A DNA stretch of 64,000 nt from Sistotremastrum niveocremeum HHB9708. Lineage: Eukaryota > Basidiomycota > Agaricomycetes > Sistotremastrales > Sistotremastraceae. The notes beneath the pieces are model-generated. The model ran no database searches. It was given only the letters and a program-made list of their open reading frames with translations, and was not told the DNA's origin. How positions within the stretch are numbered: position 1 is the first letter of the stretch; each line of letters opens with the position of its first letter. Where the stretch lies: positions 1 through 64,000 of the forward strand of contig KV419451.1 in the NCBI GenBank assembly GCA_001630475.1. The letters are read 5' to 3'. The translations under genes were made by a program, and so were the position numbers. Positions 1 to 9,837 of the stretch are shown piece after piece.

Positions 1-790
1 CTCACACAGACTTCGATTTCGAACCTCTAGTCTCCTGTAGCGCTAAGGATCAAAGGTCTCATGCGATGCCGCATCCGAAAAGGCGGGTCCGGCATTTTGT
101 CAAGAGACCGTCGAAATACTGGTACTGGAAAAAATGCGTCGGCGAATTCACATCTTACGAGATAGATACCAGAGTATAACTTTGGCGGATATGGTGCGCT
201 ACCTAATAGCAGCCGGCGTGAGTCGAATCGTACAGTTATATTTGCACCTTGAAGGACGCACTGTTCATCTACACATCGGGAACACGTCGATGCTTCAACT
301 CGGCATCGTGAGGTTCGAGAACAACGCCCCCTATCAGTGGCGACATACTGAAGTCTTCTTAGCATTAATACCGTGCACATTCTTCTTATCAGAATGGTCC
401 TCGTGAAGACGGCCTCTCACATTACCAACCGGCAGTCCTGAACCCCGTTCGAAACAATTGAACCGGCCATTCTCGTGGATCAATGCGGCACAAATGTTCT
501 AGAAGTCGTCTCAATGGAGCCTGTACCAACATGAAATCGAGGGATACCCCTTGATAGAGGGGCCTTCGAGTTTTGCATATATAGAGCTGACAGTCGGTGC
601 TCATCACCTCAACACACAACCTCGTGTCACACGTGAGCGATACACTGTGTGTTTAACAATTCACCTCACTCACCCGTCGTACGACTCCTAGTACATCAAC
701 CAATTCAGATCTCTTCGCACCCGTACATGTGAGTTATTCAAATTTGGCTTCGCAGTATATCTCTGATACTGAATGACCTCCAGAGTACTG
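1..790. other. Left edge, no recognised gene
   Basis: Both strands show only short open frames of no recognised family, with no splice-site and motif combination that makes a gene. The stretch may contain the distal part of a gene lying outside the window. Confidence 0.4.
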
Positions 791-846
791 CAAAATGTCA
801 TATGAAGGTGATCGCACACGAATAAATATATGGGCAGTCACCAACG

Positions 847-1227
847 ATGATGTTTGCTCAACTACTAGGCGGATACAAGCGAACAGACACCTGGCTGGAC
901 GTTGCCTCCAACGGAGACGTCCTGCTTTTGCGCATTGTGAACTACAGGATAGGTGCAACCATCATACTCTCTGGCAGTGCCGAAACCGAGAAAATTGGGT
1001 ACGGTCGCTTCAAAGTTGCCTCGGGTACGGACTGGCCCAATTCCAAGCAGGAGGGTACGTTCACGCTGACCATCACCGAAAATGGGTCGGATTCGAACGC
1101 TGAGCTGAAAGTCTCGTTCCCGAATGAAGGAGGGCCTTACACGATCACGGGTGCAGGAGAAAAGAGTAGCCTGAATAGCCCAGAGTCTTATAACGGTCGC
1201 GCCACTACTTTTACTAGGATCGTCTAA
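847..1227 (+). CDS. Small hypothetical protein, probably beta-rich
   Basis: I do not recognise the family. The 126-residue frame ends in TAA at 1225-1227 region and is rich in alternating polar and hydrophobic residues (for example DVLLLRIVNY, GTFTLTITENG, AELKVSFPNEG), with many Gly, Ser, Thr and Asn. This suggests a small single-domain beta-sandwich of the kind common among soluble fungal lectin-like proteins. There is no signal peptide. The start is uncertain, because another ATG at 795 opens an overlapping frame and a first exon could lie upstream. The hAT element begins about 290 bases downstream. It could also be a chance open frame, but its amino-acid composition looks coding. Confidence 0.4.
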   Translation: MMFAQLLGGYKRTDTWLDVASNGDVLLLRIVNYRIGATIILSGSAETEKIGYGRFKVASGTDWPNSKQEGTFTLTITENGSDSNAELKVSFPNEGGPYTITGAGEKSSLNSPESYNGRATTFTRIV

Positions 1228-1518
1228 TCCGATCAGTAGTTTTAGGACAGGGATTTCGACATCCTCCTCTTGATGTATTCAAACCTGTAAAGCCGAATTC
1301 GATAGCTCCATGCCAATTATCTGTGAAAATGTCCTCTTTTTTTGGTGTAACTGATCTGTCCCGATAATCCGTTTATCATTTCCCGAGTTGTTCTGGGCAA
1401 TAAATTCAAGAGCCATCAGCAGACATGGCTACTGAGGAAAGCAGAATTCAGAGTATATTGAACAGCACGTCGAAGTAGTGTCGAGATAGGATGCGACGAT
1501 GGAGTGATGTAACTGGAT

Positions 1519-2263
1519 TAAGGTTCCCCACGGTTGCCTATCCGCGGATACGGATATCCGCCGAAATCTCCGAAGGCCCATCCGTCATCCGCGGCTGTGC
1601 AAGGGCGGATAGCCGAGCATTATCCCGGATAGCCGAGGATCCCCGGATTATCCGCGGATATTAATATATAAATGATTTATTTTAATTGATATTAATATAT
1701 ATATTATTTACTCTATTTACACTTGTGTTCCCGCGATCCGATCGTGATCAAACTTGATCAAACACGATCAACGAACGACGCGCGGATCGTTTCGAACTCA
1801 GCACGTCGTCCTCTCGCCAACACCACCAACCAGCCTCAAGCAACGATTTCACCCCTTTCCTCATCGACAACGTCGCCCAGCAACCTCAAGACAGTGTGTG
1901 TACACTTGCAGAAGACTATGGGAGGTGGAAATGGGTGAATTAGGGATGGATTGGCTGATGGATGGATGGATGTAGTGCTGGATGGAGGCTGCAGGCTGTG
2001 CTGTGGTACGAAAAAATAGAATAAAATAATAAATATAATCGAAAATGTATATAAAAATGATTAAAATAATAAAATATAATATATAAAATAATATATAAAA
2101 TAATAAATATAATAATATAATATCCGGATATCCTCGAAAATCACGGACCTCCATCCGCCATCCGCGGCTGGCGCTGTCACGGATATCCTGTCACGCGGAT
2201 ATCCTGTCACACGGATACAGCCGCGGCGGATAGCCGGATGACGCGTAGCTGTGCTGAACCTTA
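1519..2263 (+). mobile_element. hAT-type non-autonomous element (MITE), copy 1
   Basis: The element begins TAAGGTTC and ends GAACCTTA. It is flanked by a perfect 8-bp target duplication AACTGGAT at 1511-1518 and 2264-2271. Both ends carry many CCGCGGATA/TATCCG-type subterminal repeats, which in hAT elements serve as transposase binding sites. The middle holds an AT-rich block and a GATC-rich stretch near 1735-1790. No transposase frame is present. An 8-bp duplication with short terminal inverted repeats is the signature of the hAT superfamily. A second, inverted copy lies at 4950-5729. Confidence 0.88.
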
Positions 2264-2327
2264 AACTGGATTATAGCATGCAAGGTATGAAAAAGAGAAA
2301 AGACGAAGAAACCTAGAATGTGCGCAC

Positions 2328-2818
2328 CTAGGACTTTGACCCGCTCCTCGCAGGGCCAGCCTGACTCTTCTGCGCTTGTAACTTGGCCTGCATAATATTC
2401 ACAACACAGCTCAGATTATCCTGCTTCTTCGATATCGTCGTCTCCAGCGTCTCGATGTTTGGCTCATGAATTCTACCTTCCGTCGATAAGGTGTAAACGC
2501 TCCCACGCGAGTCTTTCTTAGCAAGCGACATTATAGGATGGCATGAATTGAGCTGGATGAAGACGTACTTTTTCGACAGAGTATCCTATCCCGATGTCCA
2601 CGATTACTGAATCGGGCTTCGCGACCTTGTCGGGGACGTATAATGAGTTGGTCAGCGGGACCAACATCGGTTTGTCTGCCCGCGCAATTAGCATCCAGTA
2701 CCTTCCAAGAATGTTATGTCAACGAACTCACTGATATTTTCCTTTTTCACTTCATTGATGTTCTCCGTACAAGATTGGAGCTTAGCTTCGGCCTGGTTCA
2801 GCTGAGCGAACGAAAGAA
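2328..2818 (-). CDS. PFD5: Prefoldin subunit 5 (partial model, frameshifted)
   Basis: Prefoldin is the hexameric cytosolic co-chaperone that passes nascent actin and tubulin to the CCT chaperonin; subunit 5 is one of its two alpha-type subunits. Three exons are clear on the minus strand: 2732-2818 (FAQLNQAEAKLQSCTENI), 2569-2675 (LVPLTNSLYVPDKVAKP, then VIVDIGIGYSVEK) and 2512 down to TAG at 2328-2330 (PYRRKVEFM, then ETLETTISKKQDNL). Two 56-bp introns (2676-2731, 2513-2568) fit in phase. Inside the last exon the frame must change by one base near 2458-2461, at a short A/T run; no intron fits there. The N-terminal exon was not found with confidence; weak similarity lies near 2985-3030. The locus sits between two inverted hAT elements. 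It is either a decaying copy or a functional gene with a base-call error. Confidence 0.75.
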
Positions 2819-2829
2819 CTGGTCAAATG

Positions 2830-4940
2830 CTTCATCTCCGAGTCCTGCTAATGGACTATGAGTTTTTCGACATAAATGATTGAGATATTAGACGTGCGAT
2901 TTCCGGTTGTCAACGAGCATCTGATAACGGTGGAAGTTCTAGATCGAGAACCGCGATTGACTGAGGAGTAGACGTGATTGAGGATTTGAGGTGCTCGAGC
3001 GGCTCTTCGGCACTCGGATGAGTATGCAGCATCGCGGAATTAGATTACCTAAGACGATCATTGCCGCTTGCTCTTGATTTTATTTTCTACAGAAGTCGAG
3101 GCGATGCTCACCGAGCTGTCGCGCTCGCATAAAATCGCAAGGGCCAACAGTACACTCAACATTTTCGTATCCTCAAGGCAAATTATACGAGTCGACCACT
3201 CGAGCTGTAAGACTCACATCCGGGCTTTCCGTTGGACACAGTGACCAGCGCTGCGGAGCGTCTGATGGTTTCTATCCTCTCAGCAAGTGATATTGCCGGC
3301 GACAACACAGACAACATCCATCCAGCAGATACCAGGACATTTCGCTTCTTGTTGTTTTTTCCCAAATCTGCACTCTGGTTCAAATAGGATGATCCACAAT
3401 CACAGGACAGAAAAAAGCTGCGGACCTTTTGCGGGAGTTGGCGACTGATCTTGCAAGCTGCGAGTGATATGATGTGCCCAGAGACGAGTATGGAAGCCGC
3501 TTCCGCGAGCTCTTCCGCGTGAAACGAGGCTCTGATAGAGCGGTGAACGCTGCCTATTATGCTAATTACTCATGCTAGGGTTTCCCCTAGGCAGGGGAAC
3601 CCTCAATCTCTTCTAGGCCATGAAGAACCCTTGGGCGGTTGGACCGCATCGGTTCACGAGAAGGCCTAGGCCACTGCTTTGAATGAGCTTTTACACGCGT
3701 CTGGAGGTCGTAGATCATTTCGAGTTCCTGGCCCTTGAGTACCTTTCAGGGGTTCGAGCGGCGACTCGAGAACAACAATGGCGTCACGCGCGTGGGTAGC
3801 TTCTTTTTCTTTTGATCGGTCTCTTGACGTTCCCTAGCTGAGCAGGAAGTCGGTACCGGTGTCAGGCCAGCACCGAGGGTCTAAACACCGGTACCGGGTG
3901 CTTCTTATCACTGGACCTCGCTTCTGACGGTCTCTGAGACTGCTCTCCTATAGCTAGCCGAGGTACATGTACCAGGCTTCTGGATAGGTTTCGCTTTTGA
4001 CCAGCCTCTGTCTTGCAAAAGTACTACTGTAACATCGACACCAATCTGCAAACTCGGCCCATCAAAGTGAGTAGCTGTCTTCCCCCATCGTTCAGTTTAT
4101 GATCTTGGATCACCGACGATCAATCTAGTGACACTCAACAACTTGAATTTACATTGGTGCCAGACCAATCAGTCATAGTTCCACCGTTGTTACAGGCCGC
4201 TGACTGCTCTCTGCGCCGCATTATTGTGGAAAGCCGGTCAGTTTTGCATATCGTAGTATCAGCTGACATCTGCCAGCCCCTTTGCCCCGCCATTCTCAGG
4301 GGTCATCCTCCCTCTATACTTCGCTACGTACTAACCTACAGCTCCTTTCTACATCGTTTATGACGCCTCTCTTGTTGAAGTTTCAAGGTCTCCTGTGTGA
4401 ATTTCACTCGGGGGCAGGTTTGGCAAACATGTTTCCAGACCTCCAGTGCTCTACGCAGTCGCTATTTTTCATTATCCTTGAGGGTACCAACCATTTAGAG
4501 TCTCGTGAGTCGTGAATGGGATTGTTTTCTTCTTATTTAGGCTGCGAAGCCAAATAGGAGAAAATATGGATGTGTTGCATGACTTGAACTATCGCCGTGT
4601 TATTCTATCAGACCACCGACCGAACCCCATGCAGGCCCAATTCGGATTGATTTACGGGGATCCACTGCGAATAGAACTGTATCGTCCCCCGAAATCTTCC
4701 AATTGTTTTTGGTACCCGGTCTCACAAGAATGAGCTTGAGTCTCTCGTCAACGGTCTAACACCGTATGCTTCATTCTCACATAGTGCGTCCGAGCAATAT
4801 CATCCGTTTCACAGACGTCTGGAAGATCACTCGACCCTCGAAGCTTCCGATATACCAGAGCTATATGAGTACGTATCTCGAACGCCACCACCGACCGAAA
4901 ATCATGCACTCAGATACTTCCTAACCATATCAATGAGAAA
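2830..4940. other. Long stretch without a confident gene
   Basis: Only short open frames occur, for example 4512-4733 (+) with no recognised family. The start of the prefoldin gene should lie at its left end. A 12-bp inverted repeat at 3851-3896 is the only clear structure. Confidence 0.4.
3851..3896. repeat. Perfect 12-bp inverted repeat
   Basis: CGGTACCGGTGT at 3851-3862 is followed after 22 bases by its reverse complement ACACCGGTACCG at 3885-3896. It could form a GC-rich hairpin or be a paired binding site. No gene starts immediately beside it. Confidence 0.6.
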
Positions 4941-4949
4941 TAACCGGAA

Positions 4950-5729
4950 TAAGGTTCAGCACGGGCTACGGCCATCCGGCTATCCGTGGGGGATATATCC
5001 GTGTGACAGGATATCCGCGTGACAGGATAGCCGTGACACGCCCATCCGAGGATGGAGGATGGAAGGCCTGAGTTTTTGCGGATATCCGGATAATATAATA
5101 ATATAATAATCATTTATTATATATTATAATAATATATTAATCATTTTATATATTATTTGATTTATATATTACATTATTTTAATTATTTATATATACATTT
5201 CGAATATATTTATTATTTTATTATATTATTTTCGCACCATAGCACAGCCTGTGGCCTGCATCCAGCACTCCATCCATCCATCCAGCAGCCAATCCACCCC
5301 CAATCCATCTGATTCCACCTCCAACAGTCTTCTCCATGTGTGTGCGCACTGTCTTGAGGTTGTTGAGAGGGATTGTCGATGAGGAAGGGGGTGGATTCGT
5401 TGTCTGAGGTCGGTCGGTGGTGTTGGAGAGAGGCTGGGGACGAACAGCTGAGTTCGAAAACGAACCGCGCGTTGTTCGTTGATCGAGTTTGATCGAGTTT
5501 GATCACGATCGGATCGCGGGAACACAGATGTAAATAAAGTAAATAATATATATATTAATATCAATTAAAACAAATAATATATATATTAATATCCGCGGAT
5601 GATCCGGATAGCCTCGGATATCCGGAAAAATCCCAGATATCCGGCCTTATCCAGCCGCGGATGGGGGATGGGCCTCCGGAAAAAATGCCGGATATCCGCA
5701 TCCGAGGATATAGCCCGTGCCGAACCTTA
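4950..5729 (-). mobile_element. hAT-type non-autonomous element (MITE), copy 2, inverted
   Basis: The same family as 1519-2263, in opposite orientation. It begins TAAGGTTCAGCACGGGC and ends with its near-perfect complement, flanked by an exact 8-bp duplication AACCGGAA at 4942-4949 and 5730-5737. It shares the subterminal TATCCG/CGGATA repeats, the AT-rich core and the GATC-rich stretch (reverse complement near 5460-5520). No transposase is encoded, so it would depend on a hAT transposase elsewhere. The intact target duplication indicates a simple insertion without later rearrangement. Confidence 0.88.
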
Positions 5730-5737
5730 AACCGGAA

Positions 5738-6880
5738 GCATCAATCCCTCGATTATCAACTGTGACAGCCCAAGGAAAAAAATTGCAGGGACAGGAACTG
5801 AACGATTGATGTCCACATCAATGTATCGAACATGGCTTCATCGGATCTGAGCCCTTCTGCCGCAGTCACTGATATCGCACGATGGTACTACTAAAATCGG
5901 CCTTTTTATTTGGCAGTAGCGACTATTGTGGCTATGAAATGTGCCTATCAAGAGTCCATAAACCTTACTCCTTTGTGCTTGATCAACACGAGAAACATTT
6001 CTCAGTACAGTCTTCGTCTTCGCTAGGGTGCCGACACTGAAAATATCACAGGCACCAGGATTGTCATGAATCAAGCCTGTAACAGCTAGGCCAAGGTTTA
6101 TGCGTCTTACAAGTTACTGTAACAAGTATGTTTACCCTAAAACGCGGAAGAAACGAAAACAACAGGTGACCCGCATTCAGGCCGAGTCGAAGAGCGGCCC
6201 TTGTCACTGTTCCCTTCCTTTCTATCTAATGAATTCTATTTCGGCAGAATGATAACATCTTCCTCAATTCAAGCACTCTCTGCCAAGCAAGAGCCTGGGA
6301 GTAAGCAGTCTCGATCACCACCAACCTTTTCAACATATTCTTGTTATTGATGTTGTTTTACAGGTCTGCAGCGCTGCTTGACACGCTGTTTGATTTCTCT
6401 GAGATGATGTCTTAATATCATCATTGGTTGAGATTTGCGTCAACTTGACAATGCGGCGGATGGCGGACCACGAATCCCTCAACTGCTCTCTCAATGATAT
6501 ACAGATAGTCCACAGCCTGAGTTGTACGGCACAAGATCCGCCATAGCCCCTGATTCGAACGCTCATGCTATCTTTAGTTGTGTTTCTTCACATCTGACAC
6601 CCATAGTGTATTGACTAAGGGTGGTATAGGTGGGATGAAGCAGACGGAAGCGAGATTCACCCGAAAGGAACCACTAGTAGTGATGAAGGGATTGTCCAAT
6701 TCAATGACGATCGCGATGGAATCTTGATACATCGTCATCGGGGGATGATTTCTTGTATAAAAGTAGGTTGATATGGTCTCGGTTTTTGGCCATTGCATCT
6801 TCAACTTCCTCAGCATATCTAGTCCAAGTGTTTCAGCAGGATGCTGCACCGCGCACCAGAAGTGTTGCATCGGAAAGCCA
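5738..6880. other. No recognised gene
   Basis: Short frames on both strands (for example 5838-6074, 6330-6566 and 6574-6870, all minus) match no family I know, and none joins into a convincing spliced gene. Confidence 0.35.
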
Positions 6881-6894
6881 CTTCCTCAGGTCTC

Positions 6895-7714
6895 GGAGGA
6901 GGAAAGCATGATCCCCCCTATGTACCCGCCGTCGTCAAATTTCACCTTGTGGCCAACGCGGTTGCGAACATTCATGGGGTACGCAGAGTGCTGTAGTTTT
7001 TGTTAAACCAATCCGACCGGTGACTTGAACATAGATCAACTTCAATCGCTGGGACCAAAAGATTGATGTCGAGGTTGCTGACGCCACTCAACAGGGAGGT
7101 TACGGTCGCGATTCTGAGAAGCTGCCGTCCATCCAGACCTACCCGGAACGTGACTATGTTGCCAGGCATTTGGCTAACGGAAAAGATAAATCTTACTGTG
7201 TCGCCGTCGGGCCGTACAAGGACGATAAGAACATTATCCTGACATTCAGCGACAAATCGATCTCACCCAAGGGCGACGGCAAATCTAAGGCTAGCACTAT
7301 TCCCGGAAATAATTACTTCAAAGACCATTATGTGAGCCGCATTCAAGCTCAAGTAGTGAAAGAAAATCTGAACATGTTTCTTTCACAGTTGGCTGATGAT
7401 TTTTTGGGACTGAGCTCTCATCACGTAAAATGTACCAGTCACTTCTCCTTCAATATGCTCAATTGCCGAAATCAGATTCCTGTGTATGATGGACTCGGAA
7501 CCTCACCTGCGAGTTTGGGAGAAGTAAAGGCGGTCCTCATTGTCACCCGCTTCTTGTGAGTACGAATCCAGACTTGACCATCTCCTCATCCTGATGGCGT
7601 GTACTAACGAATCAAATAGTCTTCGCTAGGTGATGAACGCACCGGCCGCGAGATCCCATCTCAATACGATGCAGCTTGTTTCGATATGCATTCAATGAAT
7701 TCTGGTACTGATTA
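6895..7714 (+). CDS. Hypothetical spliced gene of unknown function
   Basis: I do not recognise the family. A frame around 6905-6979 (VPAVVKFHLVANAVANIHG) appears to splice to 7029 onward (INFNRWDQKIDVEV). The frame then runs through CVAVGPYKDDKNIILTF and SIPG-like STIPGNNYFKDHY to a GTGAGC donor at 7332. Introns 7332-7388 and 7425-7475 give LADDFLGLSSHH joined to IPVYDGLGTSPASLGE. A later exon (GDERTGREIPSQYDAACFD) runs to about 7712, exactly where a TA-flanked MITE is inserted. The start, the last intron (perhaps 7523-7619) and the C-terminus are uncertain. Codon content looks genuine. It may be an intact gene whose end was replaced by transposon sequence, or a truncated relic. Confidence 0.45.
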
Positions 7715-7978
7715 CTGTACTTACACGACCTCGACATACCGTAACGGTGAAAATTTGCAATTTTATATGTCAAAAAAGCGTGACGTAACGCTCAAACCGG
7801 CCGATGTATGTTGAATTTTGGATTTTGGGCGGCCGGCTTCGCCGGCTTGTATTATTTTGGCCTAATTGTATGTCAAATTATCAAATCATAACGCCAAGAT
7901 TTATACAAATATGTCAAAAATAGTGTTCCTGGGAACGTAACGCCGTAACGCCAGTATGTCGAGGTCATGTAAGTACAG
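7715..7978. mobile_element. TA-flanked MITE (Tc1/mariner-like target site)
   Basis: A 264-bp element with 25-bp terminal inverted repeats (CTGTACTTACACGACCTCGA and onward) that differ at one position. It is bounded on each side by TA (7713-7714 and 7979-7980). Internal GTAACG repeats adjoin both ends, and a GCCGGC-TTC-GCCGGC hairpin lies at 7832-7846. It has no coding capacity. The TA duplication suits the Tc1/mariner superfamily. The superfamily is inferred from the target site alone. Confidence 0.8.
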
Positions 7979-7989
7979 TATCTTGAAAT

Positions 7990-9395
7990 TCGAAAAAATC
8001 CTATGTATAAAAACTTCTCGTTGTATTGTATGTAGCGTTCAAGCCTTTGGTTGAGCCTGTCAGTATCACTAGTGTCAATGTGGATGGAAAAGTGGTCTCC
8101 AGAAAGTTCGCACAAACGGCGGGGATGTCACAGAACTGCCACTGACTGACGCGAACTGATCAATCGATTAATATTGTTAGCTTGAAATCTCGAAGCGCCG
8201 GGCCGCTGCTCTGCGCTCAGCGTCGGGGATAAGTCGGGGATAGTCGATAGCCTTCCAATTCCCCTCTCTCAAGCCCTTGCTCTCTCGCAGACCAAGCGAT
8301 CTGTTGGCCTTGCAGTCGGGTGCTCACAGAGACATACCGTCGCATCTGATGATGAAGGATTCAAATACCAAGGGGAGACTGCGAAGTCTAGACTAGTAGC
8401 CTTCGGAATCCATCCTCGTTGAGGATATCAATTGCGGAAACACTACTTGGAGTCGGTATCAGCCAACGTGAAAATATCGTATGATTCTCATTGATGTGGC
8501 TGGGTCCGGATGTAACTCGAAAGGCGATGACTCATACAGGAATCGTGAGTCTGAACACTCATTGTCGACAATTTTTTCGCGCCCAACAGAAGAAGAGAAT
8601 GTGCTACGTGCCGCTGTCGACCTGTGGAACTTGCAATTTGCTGATACATGTAGGCTGGTTCATTCCCAACGAGCTCAGCATACAGCGCAGATGACGGCGC
8701 GGCAATCATGCCAGTGTTCTTCTGCGCCTTTGATCCACGCACTCTTCCAAAGACTCTGTGACTGGATACACCCGGGCCACGCGGTCCACGACACTCGACC
8801 GATGAAGCTGTTAATATCTCGCTGGTAACTTAGGGAAGATCAGGCTAGGTGCAGCATATCAGGCAGGCTGGGCCTCTCCTTGCGAAGTTGATGGCTCCTA
8901 CAAGGATACTGGATGTTGACTGAGGCTTGGTGTCACTTGTTCCTTTGGCGTTTCGCCTTCCGTTCTGGAGACCGAACGTCGCTCTGACTAAGATCCTGGC
9001 CTGTCAGTTCGGCTGGACACACAAGATCATGCGACAGGTTTCTTCTTGCAAGCCTTCATGAAGGTTCTGATGTGAGATTCGAATTATAAACGAGTTCAGA
9101 ACGAGAAGCAGGGCGAGAAGCCGTCCGAGTCGACATTGGACTTGACAGCTAGCTGAAGCGCTTACCCATGGGTTTCTGCAACCGTGCATCGAAACCGTGA
9201 AGTGTTACTTGTTATCCGGATAGATTTAGCCCTCGCTGTGACACATTCTTCTGGCTTCGCTTGACTTATGTCTCAAGCTGTCGATCATGATATTAAACAA
9301 GACCGGCTATGCTCTCTGACAACTCCGCGTTCTTTCTTCTTTCCTTTTGGTCCCAGATTTCATTGGCGCCGGTCTCTGGACGATCTGGGGGACTT
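7990..9395. other. No recognised gene
   Basis: Open frames here (8481-8828 +, 8488-8742 -, 9004-9189 -) are short, overlap each other and show no family motif. Confidence 0.35.
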
Positions 9396-9399
9396 TCTG

Positions 9400-9771
9400 T
9401 TACCACTTTGAATGGCGTCGTAGCAGAGAACTAGACGATTCAGGAGCTGGGTATGATGGCCGTCGTGACTCACTCTCCAACGTGTTCGGCCGGCTCCGAC
9501 ATTGGCTATCATGGTTTTGGCCTGCCCGTTTGCAGCATCCCATACAATTGTTCAAGCTCGGATTGGAACGCCGCCGCAGGGTCCAAGATACCGTGTCATA
9601 TATGAACGAAGGCGATAAGGTCGTTAGCTTACTCCAGTTTGCCCGTCCCGCCGGAGACTCGTGCTCCCAGAATATTATCCCTATCCTATCATTGAGGTCT
9701 CCTAAAGCCTCCAGCTTGCTGCTTTCATCTTTCCACCACTTCTTAGCACTTGCTGTATCGAACGTGGTCAT
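9400..9771 (-). CDS. Possible unknown gene, divergent from PIF1
   Basis: A 123-residue frame opens with an ATG at 9771, only about 66 bases from the helicase start on the other strand. Its N-terminal half is polar and charged (TTFDTASAKKWWKDESSK, GDLNDRIGIIFWEHE) and looks more protein-like than the plus-strand alternative at 9347-9841. The second half is low in character and may be intronic or non-coding. I know no homologue. This is a tentative call. Confidence 0.25.
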   Translation of the reverse strand: MTTFDTASAKKWWKDESSKLEALGDLNDRIGIIFWEHESPAGRANWSKLTTLSPSFIYDTVSWTLRRRSNPSLNNCMGCCKRAGQNHDSQCRSRPNTLESESRRPSYPAPESSSSLLRRHSKW

Positions 9772-9837
9772 TTTGACTTTTACCGTTTTTGTCGTAAATT
9801 TTGTTGTTGTTTTGAAACAATTCCGAGACCTGGCACT

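Noticed and set aside
5090-5220. AT-rich block resembling a replication origin
   Set aside because: It is the core of the MITE and occurs in both copies, so transposon origin explains it.
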